A stretch of 64,000 bases of DNA from CAYVHU01 sp964451415 (GCA_964451415.1 CAYVHU010000004.1:62001-126000), one strand, 5' to 3'; shown: positions 40,247 to 50,573, numbered from the stretch's first letter. The notes: generated by a model not told the origin, from the letters alone. A program made the numbers and translations.

Positions 40247-41116
40247 TTACATGTTGGCGGGGCGCGTTTTCCATTCTATGCCGTGGATCTCCGCTTTTTG
40301 AGCAAGCAGGGCGATGTAGTGCGAAACCGCTTGGCTCCAGCTTGAAGCTTCCAGCCAGGCGGCAATGCGTTCGTGGACCGCTTCAAAGGGCTGTTGATGT
40401 CCGGGGATGATCCGCTCCAGTTGCAAAACATGATAACCGAAAGGCGTCGCCACGGGGACGGGCGACAATTGTCCTTCTTCGAGTGAGAACAAAAACGTCT
40501 CGAATTCCGCCACGCTCGAACCTTTCCCCAATTGTCCAAGATTTCCCCCTACCTCGCGTGAGGGACATGCAGAGTGAACCCGCGCCAATTCCGCAAACCG
40601 TGAAGGATCGGCGCGAAGCTGTGCGATGAGCGCTTCGGCCTCGTTCTTGGCTTGTGTGCGTGCCGCTTGATCGGAAGGGGGTGCCGCAAGAAGAATATGC
40701 CGCGCTTCATAGAGGGGCTCGGTGCAAAAGCGCTGCGCATTGGCGTCATAGTAACGCTGACATGAAGCGGTATCGGCACGCGGCGTGCTTATCTGCGTTT
40801 CGATGAGGGTGCGAATGGTGGCATCCTCGTGTGTTTCGCGACACCCATCGCGAAGCGTTTCGCGCACCACGCTAAGGCTGCTTGCCGCGGCTTCTTGAAG
40901 CAAGAGTTCCCGCACCACCAAAGCCCGAGCTGCTTCACCGAACGCTTCGTCGGGCGTATCCGCCGGATGATGTTGAACTTCGGTACCGATGGCCTCAAGG
41001 GTGATTTCCACACCATTGACGCGGATGGGAGCCTCTCGGTTCTGCGACGGCGGGGCCTGCACTTTGACTTTCCCTGTCGGCAGAACGCTGCCGTGCGGGT
41101 TTAACGATGCTGCCAC
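40247..41116 (-). CDS. Parvulin-type peptidyl-prolyl isomerase (NifM-like) of the nar operon
   Basis: A 289-residue protein without a signal peptide. The N-terminal half (to about residue 130) is helical and begins with VNGVEITLEAIGTEVQHHP. The C-terminal rotamase domain has YEARHILLAAPPSDQAARTQ, FAELARVHSACPSREVGGNLGQLGKGSSVAEFE, and FGYHVLQLERIIPG. Such cytoplasmic parvulins often end nar operons and may help fold or assemble the large reductase subunit (inference from context). It is 10 bases after narI. Confidence 0.85.
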   Translation of the reverse strand: MAASLNPHGSVLPTGKVKVQAPPSQNREAPIRVNGVEITLEAIGTEVQHHPADTPDEAFGEAARALVVRELLLQEAAASSLSVVRETLRDGCRETHEDATIRTLIETQISTPRADTASCQRYYDANAQRFCTEPLYEARHILLAAPPSDQAARTQAKNEAEALIAQLRADPSRFAELARVHSACPSREVGGNLGQLGKGSSVAEFETFLFSLEEGQLSPVPVATPFGYHVLQLERIIPGHQQPFEAVHERIAAWLEASSWSQAVSHYIALLAQKAEIHGIEWKTRPANM

Positions 41117-41126
41117 GGTTTCCCCT

Positions 41127-41828
41127 TTATTTTGCGTAAGCGCGGCCGCGCGTGCGCACGATCTGATAGCCCTGACGCCACATATAGCGGATCGGCGCGC
41201 TCAACATATGCACAAGCCGGGTGAACGGAAACAGGAGCAGAATGGTCAGGCCGAGGGCGATATGCGCCTTGAAGATCGGACTGACGTGTGCGACGAAGCT
41301 GGCGGCGTTCGGATTCAAGGTGAAAATACCCTGCGCCCAGTCCATCAATTGGACCATTTCGCGCCCATCCAAATTCTGCAATGAAACGCTGATGGTGGAG
41401 AGCCCCAGGGCCAGTTGCACCCACAAAAGCAAGATGATCATGTTATCGGCAAAGCTGGAAGCGGCGCGCACGCGGGCATCGAAAAAGCGCCTGTGAATCA
41501 ACAAGGTTGCGCCGACGATGCCCATCGTTCCGGCAATTCCCCCGACGATAATGGCCGTCATCTGCTTGAACGTGTGCGTGACCCCCAGCATGTCCCAAAA
41601 GGCCAGCGGGGTCAGCAGACCGACGAAATGGCCGGCAAAGATCGCCAGCACGCCAACGTGGAACAATACCGAACCGATGACCAGTTGCTTGCGCCGCAAA
41701 AGCTGGCTGGAACCGGATTTCCAGGTGTAAGGCGCATGGTCGAAGCGGATGATGGAGCCAAGCGCCAGGACGACAAGCGCGACGTAAGGGTAATATCCAA
41801 AGACAATCGTGTTGATCGTTTCGGCCAT
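41127..41828 (-). CDS. narI: Respiratory nitrate reductase gamma subunit NarI
   Basis: Membrane cytochrome b that takes electrons from quinol. The 233-residue product has about five membrane helices and His ligands for two haems in GSVLFHVGVLAIFAGHF and in the late HVSPIFKAHIALGLTILLLF. The start is ATG 41828 with GAGGAG upstream; the longer frame overlaps narJ and is unlikely. It is followed by the parvulin gene. Confidence 0.95.
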   Translation of the reverse strand: MAETINTIVFGYYPYVALVVLALGSIIRFDHAPYTWKSGSSQLLRRKQLVIGSVLFHVGVLAIFAGHFVGLLTPLAFWDMLGVTHTFKQMTAIIVGGIAGTMGIVGATLLIHRRFFDARVRAASSFADNMIILLLWVQLALGLSTISVSLQNLDGREMVQLMDWAQGIFTLNPNAASFVAHVSPIFKAHIALGLTILLLFPFTRLVHMLSAPIRYMWRQGYQIVRTRGRAYAK

Positions 41829-41841
41829 GGGCCTGTTCTCC

Positions 41842-42543
41842 TCAAACGTTCTGTCGGCGCGCCGAACAATCCGCCGTCCGCGTTTCCATCGCCAACGGCT
41901 CCTGGGCGCACGAATTGCACTGTGCGTCCGCGCCAAAGGCGACGGCTTCTTCTTCCCAGATTTTGTCGAGGGCTTGAAGGTCGTTGGGGTCGTCTTCCGG
42001 TGCCTTGAGAATCTCCGCGAGCGCCGCGGCGTCGGCCTGGGCGTCCGCGATCGTTTCGAGTACTAAAAAGGCGTTGGCGTAAATCGAGTGACGCTTCTGC
42101 AAGCGCACGCGCAGGGCCGAAATGATATGCACCGTGCGGCCCAAAAGGTCGTGCACGTCCTCAGGCGGCCGGGTTGAAAGATACTCAAGGAACAAGGGCA
42201 GGTAGTCGGGCAGTTCTTTGGCGCTGATGGCGAAGCCCTTTGCCTTATACATATCGGCAAGGTCGACCATGGCCTGACCGCGTTCGCGGCTTTCCCCATG
42301 CACATGCTCGAACAGGTGCAGCGAAAGCGTGCGGGTGCGATCGAAAAGAAGCACATAGCGCTCCTCGGCGTCATAGATATCATGGCCGCACAGATCGTCG
42401 ATCAAGGCGTCCAGGGATGCCTTTTCTTCCGTCTCAATCGTTTTTTCGTCATCCACCGCCGCGTGCAATTGGGGCCCGGCCTTCAGCAATTCAGCCGTCG
42501 GATAGGACACCAGAAGCGAAATGATTTTAAGCGCATTCGCCAT
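41842..42543 (-). CDS. narJ: Nitrate reductase assembly chaperone NarJ
   Basis: Dedicated chaperone for molybdenum cofactor insertion into NarG; not part of the final enzyme. The 233-residue product has LLVSYPTAELL, LSLHLFEHVHGESRERGQAMVDL and LPDYLPLFLEYLS, all conserved in NarJ. It lies between narH and narI as expected. The C-terminal tail has four Cys (CNSCAQE...ADC), which is unusual but not unique. Confidence 0.95.
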   Translation of the reverse strand: MANALKIISLLVSYPTAELLKAGPQLHAAVDDEKTIETEEKASLDALIDDLCGHDIYDAEERYVLLFDRTRTLSLHLFEHVHGESRERGQAMVDLADMYKAKGFAISAKELPDYLPLFLEYLSTRPPEDVHDLLGRTVHIISALRVRLQKRHSIYANAFLVLETIADAQADAAALAEILKAPEDDPNDLQALDKIWEEEAVAFGADAQCNSCAQEPLAMETRTADCSARRQNV

Positions 42544-42548
42544 GTCTG

Positions 42549-44081
42549 TCAGCTTTCGATCAACTCAGGAGGAGTGTGTACCGTGCGCGTGCGTTTGGCA
42601 CCGAACAGATCGGCGTCGGACGTGCCGCCGGAGCATCCGTTGCCGAAGGAGAACCCGCACGATCCGCGCATGTCATAGGCGTCCTCGCCGATTTCGCGAT
42701 GGCTTGAGGGCACGACGAAGCGGTCTTCGTAATTTGCGAGGGCCATGATTTTGTACATGTCTTCGATCATTTGAGGGCTCAGCCCCACGCGCTGCGCAAG
42801 ATCGGCGTTGATCACCCCGTCTATGGTTTTCGAACGCATGTAGGAACGCATTGCAAGCATGCGTTCCAAGGCGGTGACGATCGGTTCATCCTGGCCCGCC
42901 GTCAACAAGTTGGCGAGATAGTGCACCGGGATGCGCATCGAACGCACGTCGGGAAGTTCGCCGTCCCACCCGATCTTGCCGGCTTCCGCGGCCGCTTGCA
43001 GCGGGGAAAGCGGGGGGACGTACCACACCATGGGCAAGGTGCGGTATTCCGGATGCAGGGGCAGGGCCACTTTCCAATCCATCGCCATCTTGTAGACGGG
43101 CGAGCGTTTTGCCGCTTCCAGCCACGCTTCGGGGATGCCCTGTTTGCGCGCTTCGGCGATCACCATGGGGTTGTTGGGGTCGAGGAAAATCGAAAGCTGG
43201 TCCTCGTAAAGATCTTTTTCATCCGTCGTGGAAGCCACTTCTTCGATGCGATCGGCATCGTACAGCAGCACGCCCAGATAACGGATGCGTCCGACGCATG
43301 TTTCGGAACACACGGTCGGCTGGCCGGACTCGATACGCGGATAGCAAAAGATGCATTTTTCCGATTTTCCCGAAGACCAGTTGTAATAGATCTTCTTGTA
43401 GGGGCAGCCCGAAACGCACATCCGCCAGCCCCGGCATTTCTCCTGGTCGATCAGTACGATGCCGTCTTCTTCACGTTTGTAGATCGCGCCCGATGGACAT
43501 GCGGCGACGCACGTCGGATTGAGGCAATGCTCGCAAAGACGCGGCAGGTACATCATGAAGGTATTTTCAAACTCGCCGTAGATTTGCTTTTCGATGCCCT
43601 CGAAATTGCTGTCTGCGCTGCGCTTGGAGAATTCACCGCCGAGAATTTCCTCCCAGTTCGGTCCCCACTCGATCTTTTCCATCCGTTGGCCGGAAATCAG
43701 CGAACGCGGGCGCGCGGTGGGGAATGCCTCGACCTCGCCGGCTTTTTGTAAATGTTCGTAGTCGAAATCGAACGGTTCGTAATAATCGTCGATTTCGGGC
43801 AGGTCAGGGTTGGCGAAAATATTTGCCAGCACCCGCCATTTGGCCCCTATTTTCGGCTCGATCTTGCCGTTCGCCTTGCGCACCCAGCCGCCGTTCCATT
43901 TCTTCTGGCTTTCCCAATTTTTGGGATAGCCGATGCCGGGCTTGGTTTCGACGTTGTTGAACCAGGCGTATTCAACGCCTTCTCTGTTGGTCCAGACGTT
44001 TTTGCACGTGACCGAGCAGGTGTGACAGCCGATGCATTTGTCGAGGTTCAGAACCATGCCGATTTGGGCGCGGATTCTCAT
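42549..44081 (-). CDS. narH: Respiratory nitrate reductase beta subunit NarH
   Basis: Electron-transfer subunit with four Fe-S clusters. The 510-residue product shows Cys clusters CIGCHTCSVTCK near the N terminus, then CEHCLNPTCVAACPSG, CRGWRMCVSGCP and CIFCYPRIESGQPTVCSETC. The Trp in CRGW matches the 3Fe-4S cluster site. The start is ATG 44081, which overlaps the narG stop; the longer frame runs into narG. Confidence 0.97.
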   Translation of the reverse strand: MRIRAQIGMVLNLDKCIGCHTCSVTCKNVWTNREGVEYAWFNNVETKPGIGYPKNWESQKKWNGGWVRKANGKIEPKIGAKWRVLANIFANPDLPEIDDYYEPFDFDYEHLQKAGEVEAFPTARPRSLISGQRMEKIEWGPNWEEILGGEFSKRSADSNFEGIEKQIYGEFENTFMMYLPRLCEHCLNPTCVAACPSGAIYKREEDGIVLIDQEKCRGWRMCVSGCPYKKIYYNWSSGKSEKCIFCYPRIESGQPTVCSETCVGRIRYLGVLLYDADRIEEVASTTDEKDLYEDQLSIFLDPNNPMVIAEARKQGIPEAWLEAAKRSPVYKMAMDWKVALPLHPEYRTLPMVWYVPPLSPLQAAAEAGKIGWDGELPDVRSMRIPVHYLANLLTAGQDEPIVTALERMLAMRSYMRSKTIDGVINADLAQRVGLSPQMIEDMYKIMALANYEDRFVVPSSHREIGEDAYDMRGSCGFSFGNGCSGGTSDADLFGAKRTRTVHTPPELIES

Positions 44082-47000
44082 TGTGCAGCCTCCACCTTTT
44101 CGCTCAATGGCCGTTCGAGCCAATCGACGTTTTCCACTTTTCGCACAATGACGAATTCATCGCGGTTGGAACCGACGGTGCCGTAATAGTTGAACCCGTA
44201 GGCCTGCTGAACATAGCCGCCGATCATGTGCGTCGGCTTGACGATCACCCGGGTTACGGAATTGTGGATGCCGCCGCGCTTTCCGGTCATTTCCGAGCCG
44301 GGCACGTTGACGATTTTTTCCTGTGCGTGGTACATGTAAATCGTCCCCTCCTTGATGCGTTGGGAGACGACGGCGCGCGCCACGATGGCGCCGTTGGCGT
44401 TGTAGGCCTCCACCCAGTCGTTATCGACGATGTCGGCCTTGGCGGCGTCGGTTTCGGAAATCCACACCACCGGCCCGCCGCGGTTCAAGGTGAGCATCAG
44501 AAGGTTTTCCGAATAGGTGGAATGAATGCCCCATTTTTGATGCGGCGTGATGAAGTTCAAAACCACCTGTTTATGGCCGTTCGGTTTCTGCTCGATCACC
44601 TTGTTTACGGTCTTGGTGTCGATGGGCGGGCGGTAGACGCAGAATCCCTCGCCGAATGCGCGCATCCAGAGATGATCCTGATAGAGCTGCTGGCGGCCCG
44701 TCAGGGTGCGCCACGGGATCAGTTCGTGCACATTGGTGTAGCCGGCGCTATAGCAGACCTTTTCGCTTTCGATCCCCGACCATATCGGCGAAGAAATGAT
44801 CTTGCGCGGTTGCGCGACGATATCGCGGAAACGGATTTTCTCGTCTTCCTTGGGACGTGCGAGATGCGCGTGTTCGCGGCCCGTGGCTTTGGACAGCGCC
44901 TGCCAGGCTTTGATGGCGACTTCACCATTGGTTTCGGGGGCGAGCATCAAAATGACCTCGGACGCGTCGATGTCGCTGTCGATTTTCGCCATCCCCTTGG
45001 TGGGGCCGTCTTCGGTCACGACACCGTTGAGATTGCCCAGCGCCTCGACCTCGTGTTCGGTCTTCCACGCAATGCCTTTGCCGCCATTACCGAGCTTGTC
45101 CATCAATGGCCCCAGCGCGGTGAAGCGTTTGTAGAGATTGGGATAATCGCGTTCGACCACCGCGACATTGGGCATGGTCTTGCCGGGGATGGGATCGATT
45201 TCGCCGTTCTTCCAGTCCTTGACATCGAAGGGCTGTGCGATTTCCCCGGGCGTGTCGTGCAAGATCGGCACCAGCACCGTGTCTTGCTCGACCCCAAGCA
45301 CCTCCGGGGCGATCTCTGAAAACGTTTCGGCCAGACCCTTGAAGATGTCCCAGTCGCTGCGCGCTTCCCACGCGGGGTCTGCGGCACTCGACAGCGGATG
45401 GATGAAAGGGTGCATGTCTGAGGTGTTGAGATCGTTTTTTTCGTACCATGTGGCCGTAGGCAGAACGATGTCGGAATAGACACAGGTCGTCGACATGCGG
45501 AAATCGAGGGTGACCAGAAGGTCGAGTTTTCCTTCCGGTCCCTCGTCGTGCCAGACGGCTTCTTTCGAACGTTGTCGGCCTTCTTCGCCCAAATCCTTGC
45601 CCAGCACCCCATGGGAGGTGCCCAGCAGGTGCTTGAGAAAATATTCATGTCCCTTGCCGGAGGAGCCGAGCAGGTTGGAGCGCCACACAAAAAGATTGCG
45701 CGGCCAGTTGGTCGGGTTGTCCGGGTCTTCGCAACTCATTTTGAGTTTGCCCGACTTCAGACCTTCGGCGACGAAATCCTTGGGGGTCTTGTCTTCCTGC
45801 GCCGCAAGCTTCGCAATTTCGAGCGGATTGGTTTCCAGTTGCGGTGCCGAGGGCAGCCAGCCCATGCGCTCGGCACGAATGTTGTAGTCGATCAGCGTCG
45901 CGTCCCACGGTCCTTCCGGGGCCGTGGGTGAGAGGATTTCGGTAACGTCCAGCGTTTCATAACGCCACTGGTCCGTATGGGCGTAAAAGAACGAGGTGCC
46001 GTTCATGTGGCGCGGTGGTCGGCTCCAATCGAGCCCGAAGGCCAGCGGCAACCACCCCGTTTGCGGGCGCAGTTTTTCCTGACCCACATAGTGGCTCCAC
46101 CCGCCGCCGGACTTGCCTACGCAACCGCACATCACCAGAAGATTGATGATCCCCCGGTAGCTCATGTCCATGTGGTACCAGTGGTTCAACCCGGCCCCGA
46201 GAATAACCATCGAGCGGCCATGGGTCTTTTCGGCATTGGCGGCGAATTCACGCGCGACGGTGATAATGTGATCGGCCGGCACGCCGGTGATTTTTTCCGC
46301 CCATGCTGGCGTGTAGGGCTCGTTTTCATCATAGCTTGAAGCGACGTTGGCACCGCCGATGCCCCGATCAAGCCCGTAGTTGGCGATGAAAAGATCAAAC
46401 ACGGTGGCGACCAGCGCTTCGCCGTCTTTAAGGGCGACGCGTTTGGCCGGGAGCGTGCGCACCAGCACGCTTTCGTGATCGGTTCCTTCGAAATGATCGT
46501 GTTCGCGGTTGCCGAAATAAGGAAAAGCGACCTCGGTGACGGTGTCCCGGTCCTGATCGAGAATAAGGCTCATCTGCAAGTCGGCGTCGCGGCCCTGGCC
46601 GTCTTTCTCCTCAAGGTTCCACTTGCCGGCATCGCCCCAGCGAAAACCGGCGGAACCTTGCGGGGCGACGATTTGCTTGGTCGTCGCGTCGATCGCCACG
46701 GTTTTCCATTCGGGATTGTTCTTTTCGCCCAGGGAGTCGGCGAAGTCGGACGCGCGCACCAGCCGCTCGGGCACATAGTGTCCGTTTTGTTCGACCAGCC
46801 GCACCAGCATCGGCATGTCCGTAAAGCGGTGGCAGTAATCCTTGAAATAGTCCGCCTGCCGATCGACATGGAATTCACGCAAGATCACATGGCCCATGGC
46901 CATGGCCAGCGCGGAGTCCGTTCCTGCCTTGGGATGCAGCCACAAGTCGGCGAATTTGGTGGCCTCGGCGTAATCGGGCGAGACAACGACCGATTTTGTG

Positions 47001-47824
47001 CCCTTGTAGCGGGCTTCGGTATAAAAGTGGGCGTCCGGCGTGCGGGTCTGCGGAACGTTCGAGCCCCATAACATCAAAAACCCCGCATTGTACCAATCGG
47101 CGCTTTCCGGCACGTCGGTCTGCTCGCCCCAGGTCATGGGCGAAGATGGCGGAAGATCGCAATACCAGTCGTAAAACGACAGGCACACCCCCCCCATGAG
47201 CGAGAGATAACGCGAGCCCGCCGCATATGAGACCATGGACATGGCCGGGATCGGCGAGAAGCCCATCACCCGGTCCGGGCCGTGGGTGCGAACGGTATGG
47301 GCGTTGGCCGCGGCAATGATCTCGTTGACCTCTTCCCAACGCGCGCGCACGAAACCGCCATGCCCGCGCACCTGGGTATAGGATTTGCGTTTTTCGGCGT
47401 CTCCCACGATGGACGCCCACGCGGCGACCGGCGTCCGCAACACCCGCGCTTCGCGCCATAACTTAAGCAACCTTGAGCGCACCAGCGGGTATTTCACCCT
47501 GTTGGCCGAATACATGTACCACGAATAACTGGCCCCGCGCTGGCAGCCGCGCGGTTCGTGGTTGGGAAGATCGGAGCGGGTGCGGGGATAATCGGTCTGC
47601 TGGGTTTCCCAGGTCACGATCCCGCCCTTGACGTAGATTTTCCACGAACACGAGCCGGTACAGTTGACGCCATGGGTCGAGCGTACAACTTTATCGTGCT
47701 GCCAACGCTTGCGATAGGCGTCTTCCCAATCCCGGTTTTCGTTGGTCGTGACACCGTGAGCATCGGAAAACGTATCGACGGTTTTGTGTGCGAAGAAATT
47801 CAAGCGGTCGAGCAAGAGGGACAT
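44078..47824 (-). CDS. narG: Respiratory nitrate reductase alpha subunit NarG
   Basis: Catalytic bis-MGD molybdoenzyme reducing nitrate to nitrite on the cytoplasmic side. The 1248-residue product has the Fe-S site HGVNCTGSCSWKIYV near residue 49 (His ligand typical of NarG), then CQRGASYSWYMYSANRVKYPLVR. The molybdenum-Asp region is in YDWYCDLPPSSPMTWGEQTD. The C-terminal molybdopterin-binding part (HSTYSENLLMLTLNRGGP) is intact. Start ATG 47824 has GAAGGAAA upstream. It is 13 bases after narK. Confidence 0.97.
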   Translation of the reverse strand: MSLLLDRLNFFAHKTVDTFSDAHGVTTNENRDWEDAYRKRWQHDKVVRSTHGVNCTGSCSWKIYVKGGIVTWETQQTDYPRTRSDLPNHEPRGCQRGASYSWYMYSANRVKYPLVRSRLLKLWREARVLRTPVAAWASIVGDAEKRKSYTQVRGHGGFVRARWEEVNEIIAAANAHTVRTHGPDRVMGFSPIPAMSMVSYAAGSRYLSLMGGVCLSFYDWYCDLPPSSPMTWGEQTDVPESADWYNAGFLMLWGSNVPQTRTPDAHFYTEARYKGTKSVVVSPDYAEATKFADLWLHPKAGTDSALAMAMGHVILREFHVDRQADYFKDYCHRFTDMPMLVRLVEQNGHYVPERLVRASDFADSLGEKNNPEWKTVAIDATTKQIVAPQGSAGFRWGDAGKWNLEEKDGQGRDADLQMSLILDQDRDTVTEVAFPYFGNREHDHFEGTDHESVLVRTLPAKRVALKDGEALVATVFDLFIANYGLDRGIGGANVASSYDENEPYTPAWAEKITGVPADHIITVAREFAANAEKTHGRSMVILGAGLNHWYHMDMSYRGIINLLVMCGCVGKSGGGWSHYVGQEKLRPQTGWLPLAFGLDWSRPPRHMNGTSFFYAHTDQWRYETLDVTEILSPTAPEGPWDATLIDYNIRAERMGWLPSAPQLETNPLEIAKLAAQEDKTPKDFVAEGLKSGKLKMSCEDPDNPTNWPRNLFVWRSNLLGSSGKGHEYFLKHLLGTSHGVLGKDLGEEGRQRSKEAVWHDEGPEGKLDLLVTLDFRMSTTCVYSDIVLPTATWYEKNDLNTSDMHPFIHPLSSAADPAWEARSDWDIFKGLAETFSEIAPEVLGVEQDTVLVPILHDTPGEIAQPFDVKDWKNGEIDPIPGKTMPNVAVVERDYPNLYKRFTALGPLMDKLGNGGKGIAWKTEHEVEALGNLNGVVTEDGPTKGMAKIDSDIDASEVILMLAPETNGEVAIKAWQALSKATGREHAHLARPKEDEKIRFRDIVAQPRKIISSPIWSGIESEKVCYSAGYTNVHELIPWRTLTGRQQLYQDHLWMRAFGEGFCVYRPPIDTKTVNKVIEQKPNGHKQVVLNFITPHQKWGIHSTYSENLLMLTLNRGGPVVWISETDAAKADIVDNDWVEAYNANGAIVARAVVSQRIKEGTIYMYHAQEKIVNVPGSEMTGKRGGIHNSVTRVIVKPTHMIGGYVQQAYGFNYYGTVGSNRDEFVIVRKVENVDWLERPLSEKVEAAQ

Positions 47825-47837
47825 GGATTTTCCTTCG

Positions 47838-50573
47838 TTAGAGCGTTGTCGACTTTGGGGGGGAGGCCACAATCCCCCGCTCGATATCGTACAACGAGCC
47901 GCCCGGGCGCGTATAAACCCACCAGGTGAGCACGGCGCAGGACACATAAAAAACCAAGAAGGCCCACAAGGCCGCTGCCGGACCGCCGGTCAGGGCAATC
48001 GAACTGCCATAGGCCTTGGGGATGAAGAACGCTCCGTAGGCGGCGACGGCGGAGGTAAAGCCGATGATCGCGGCGCTTTCGCTGCTGCTTTGACGGCGGG
48101 CGGCTTCCCCTTGGAGGTGCGGCATGGTCTGTCCGACAACCTTATGCATGATTTCGGGAATCATCTGGAAAGTCGAGGCGTTGCCGATGCCGGTGGCGAA
48201 GAACAACACCATGAAGCATGCGAAGAAGCCCCAGAACGCTCCGGGTTGATCCTTGGTCGCCAGGAAATAGAGCACCCCGCCGACCGCCGCGATCATCAAG
48301 ATGAAGGTCCAGAACGTTACGCGTCCACCGCCCCAACGGTCCGCAACCCAACCCGTTGCGGCGCGTGACAAGGCACCGACCAGGGGGCCGAGGAAAACGT
48401 ATTTCAAAGAATCGATGTGGGGGAACTGGGTTTGCGAAAGCAGTGGGAACCCGGCTGAATAGCCGATAAAGGAACCGAATGTGCCGGTGTATAGCCAGCA
48501 CATGATCCAGTTGTCCTTGCGCCCGAAAATGATCGATTGATCGCGGAACGACGATTTTGCCGATGCAATATCGTCCATGCCGAACCACGCGAACACGGTC
48601 GCAATGATCAAGAACGGCACCCATATAAAACCGGCGTTTTGCACCCACAACGTCGTCGTCGCACTGACGTATTGCGGCTCGCCGCCCAACGCGCCGAACA
48701 CGCCGGAGGTGATCACGATGGGTACCAGGAACTGCATGACAGAAACGCCGGCATTGCCGAGGCCCGCATTCAGCGCCAGCGCGTTGCCTTTTTCCTTCTT
48801 GGGGAAAAAGAAGCTGATGTTGGACATGGACGATGCGAAATTACCGCCGCCAAAGCCGCACAGAAGGGCGAGAATCAGAAAGATGAGATAGGGCGTTTCG
48901 GGGTTCTGCACCGCATACCCGATCCCCAGCGCCGGGATAATAAGAGACGCCGTGGTCAAGGTGGTCCACAAGCGCCCGCCGAAAATCGGCACCGCGAAGG
49001 AATAGAAAATCCTCAAGGTCGCGCCCGACAGTCCCGGCAGCGCCGCCAGCCAGAACAACTGGTTGGTGGTGTAAGTGAAACCGATGACGGGCAGCTTGGC
49101 GACCACCACGCTCCACACCATCCACACCGAAAAGGCGAGCAACAGGTTGGGGATCGATATCCACAGGTTCCGCCGGGCGATGGCCTTGCCTTTTTGCGCC
49201 CAGAATTCTGGGTCGTCCGGACGCCAGTCCTCGATTACTTTCGATCTTCCAAGATCGTGTGTGGCGTTGTGGATGGGCTGCATTTCCGGCAATTCCGGCA
49301 ACGCATCCAGTTCCTTGCCGAGAGCGCGCCTTTCCATGGCGCGGATCGAGAAATGCATCCACAAAAGGGCCATGATGACGATGACGAACAACAGCATGAA
49401 ACTGCTCGTCCATACGCCCGTAACGTCGTTCAGCACACCGAAGGCGATGGGCAGGACGAACCCGCCGAGGCCGCCGATCATACCGACCAGACCGCCCACC
49501 GAACCGACGTTGTCGGGATAGTAGACCGGGATGTGCTTATAGACCGCGGCCTTGCCCAGAGACATGAAAAAGCCGAGCACGAAAACGGCCATAACGAAAG
49601 GAAGAAGGTCCATTTGCGTGGAGAACGAGATCGGCCCGCCGATGCCGTAAATGGTGTAATCCGTATGGGGGTAAGACAGCATGAAGGTGACGACGGCCGC
49701 CACCCCGAGCGCCCAGTACATCACCGTGCGGGCACCGTATTTATCGGACAGATGGCCACCGTAGGCGCGGAAAAGACTGGCCGGCACCGCATAAAATGCG
49801 GCGAGAACACCGGCTGTGCGGATATCCAGACCGTAAACGCCGATGAGATAACGCGGCAACCACAACGACAGGGCCACGAAAGCGCCGAAGACGAAGAAAT
49901 AATAAAACGCGAACCGCCACACCTGGACGTTCTTCAAAGGCTCAAGCTCAAGCTTGAGCGAGCGGGGCTTTTCGCCCTTGGCGCGGCGTTCCTTGAGGAC
50001 CGGGTCGTCCTTGGTGAAGAGGAAGAAAACAACCGCAACCACGGCAAGGATGATCGCATAGATTTTTGCCGTGTTCTGCCAACCGAAAGCGACCAGCAGG
50101 AACGGTGCGCCGAAGCTTGTCACGGCGGCGCCGAAATTGCCGATGCCGAAGAACCCGAGCGCGGTACCTTGTTTTTCGGGGGGGTACCATTTCGAAACGT
50201 AAGCGATGCCGACGGCGAACGAGCCCCCCGCCAGACCCGTGCCGAGGGCGGCGATGAGAAACCATTCATAGGTTGAAACTGTGGACAAAAGCCATGTCGC
50301 AACTGCCGAGGCCAGCATCACCAGTGTAAACACCAGCCGCCCGCCATATTGGTCGGTCCAAATGCCAAGGAAGATACGGCTCAAGGAGCCCGTGAGGATG
50401 GGGGTTGCGACCAATAGGCCGAATTCCGTTTCGTTCAAGCCGAGGTTGGCCTGGATACGAACACCAATGATTGAAAAGATCGTCCAGACGGCGAAACATA
50501 CCGTAAAGGCAAATGTGCTCATACCGAGCGCCGTGTTCTGTTGGCCTCGCGATACGTTTGTGAGAACGCTCAT
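47838..50573 (-). CDS. narK: Fused nitrate transporter NarK1-NarK2
   Basis: A 911-residue membrane protein made of two MFS domains of the NarK/NNP family in one chain. Residues 1-430 form the first transporter with the NNP motif GIGNFGAAVTSFGAPF and GMIGGLGGFVLPIAFG. A hydrophilic linker spans about 430-480 (with KVIEDWRPDDPEFW). The second transporter (480-911) has GGGNFASSMSNISFFFPKKEKGNALALNAGLGNAGVSVMQF. In related fusions the first half is nitrate/proton uptake and the second nitrate/nitrite exchange. The gene leads the nar operon. Confidence 0.95.
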   Translation of the reverse strand: MSVLTNVSRGQQNTALGMSTFAFTVCFAVWTIFSIIGVRIQANLGLNETEFGLLVATPILTGSLSRIFLGIWTDQYGGRLVFTLVMLASAVATWLLSTVSTYEWFLIAALGTGLAGGSFAVGIAYVSKWYPPEKQGTALGFFGIGNFGAAVTSFGAPFLLVAFGWQNTAKIYAIILAVVAVVFFLFTKDDPVLKERRAKGEKPRSLKLELEPLKNVQVWRFAFYYFFVFGAFVALSLWLPRYLIGVYGLDIRTAGVLAAFYAVPASLFRAYGGHLSDKYGARTVMYWALGVAAVVTFMLSYPHTDYTIYGIGGPISFSTQMDLLPFVMAVFVLGFFMSLGKAAVYKHIPVYYPDNVGSVGGLVGMIGGLGGFVLPIAFGVLNDVTGVWTSSFMLLFVIVIMALLWMHFSIRAMERRALGKELDALPELPEMQPIHNATHDLGRSKVIEDWRPDDPEFWAQKGKAIARRNLWISIPNLLLAFSVWMVWSVVVAKLPVIGFTYTTNQLFWLAALPGLSGATLRIFYSFAVPIFGGRLWTTLTTASLIIPALGIGYAVQNPETPYLIFLILALLCGFGGGNFASSMSNISFFFPKKEKGNALALNAGLGNAGVSVMQFLVPIVITSGVFGALGGEPQYVSATTTLWVQNAGFIWVPFLIIATVFAWFGMDDIASAKSSFRDQSIIFGRKDNWIMCWLYTGTFGSFIGYSAGFPLLSQTQFPHIDSLKYVFLGPLVGALSRAATGWVADRWGGGRVTFWTFILMIAAVGGVLYFLATKDQPGAFWGFFACFMVLFFATGIGNASTFQMIPEIMHKVVGQTMPHLQGEAARRQSSSESAAIIGFTSAVAAYGAFFIPKAYGSSIALTGGPAAALWAFLVFYVSCAVLTWWVYTRPGGSLYDIERGIVASPPKSTTL

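Noticed and set aside
48537..50276. Long plus-strand open frame opposite narK (about 580 codons)
   Set aside because: Highly charged, repetitive antisense peptide; narK is a clear two-domain transporter.
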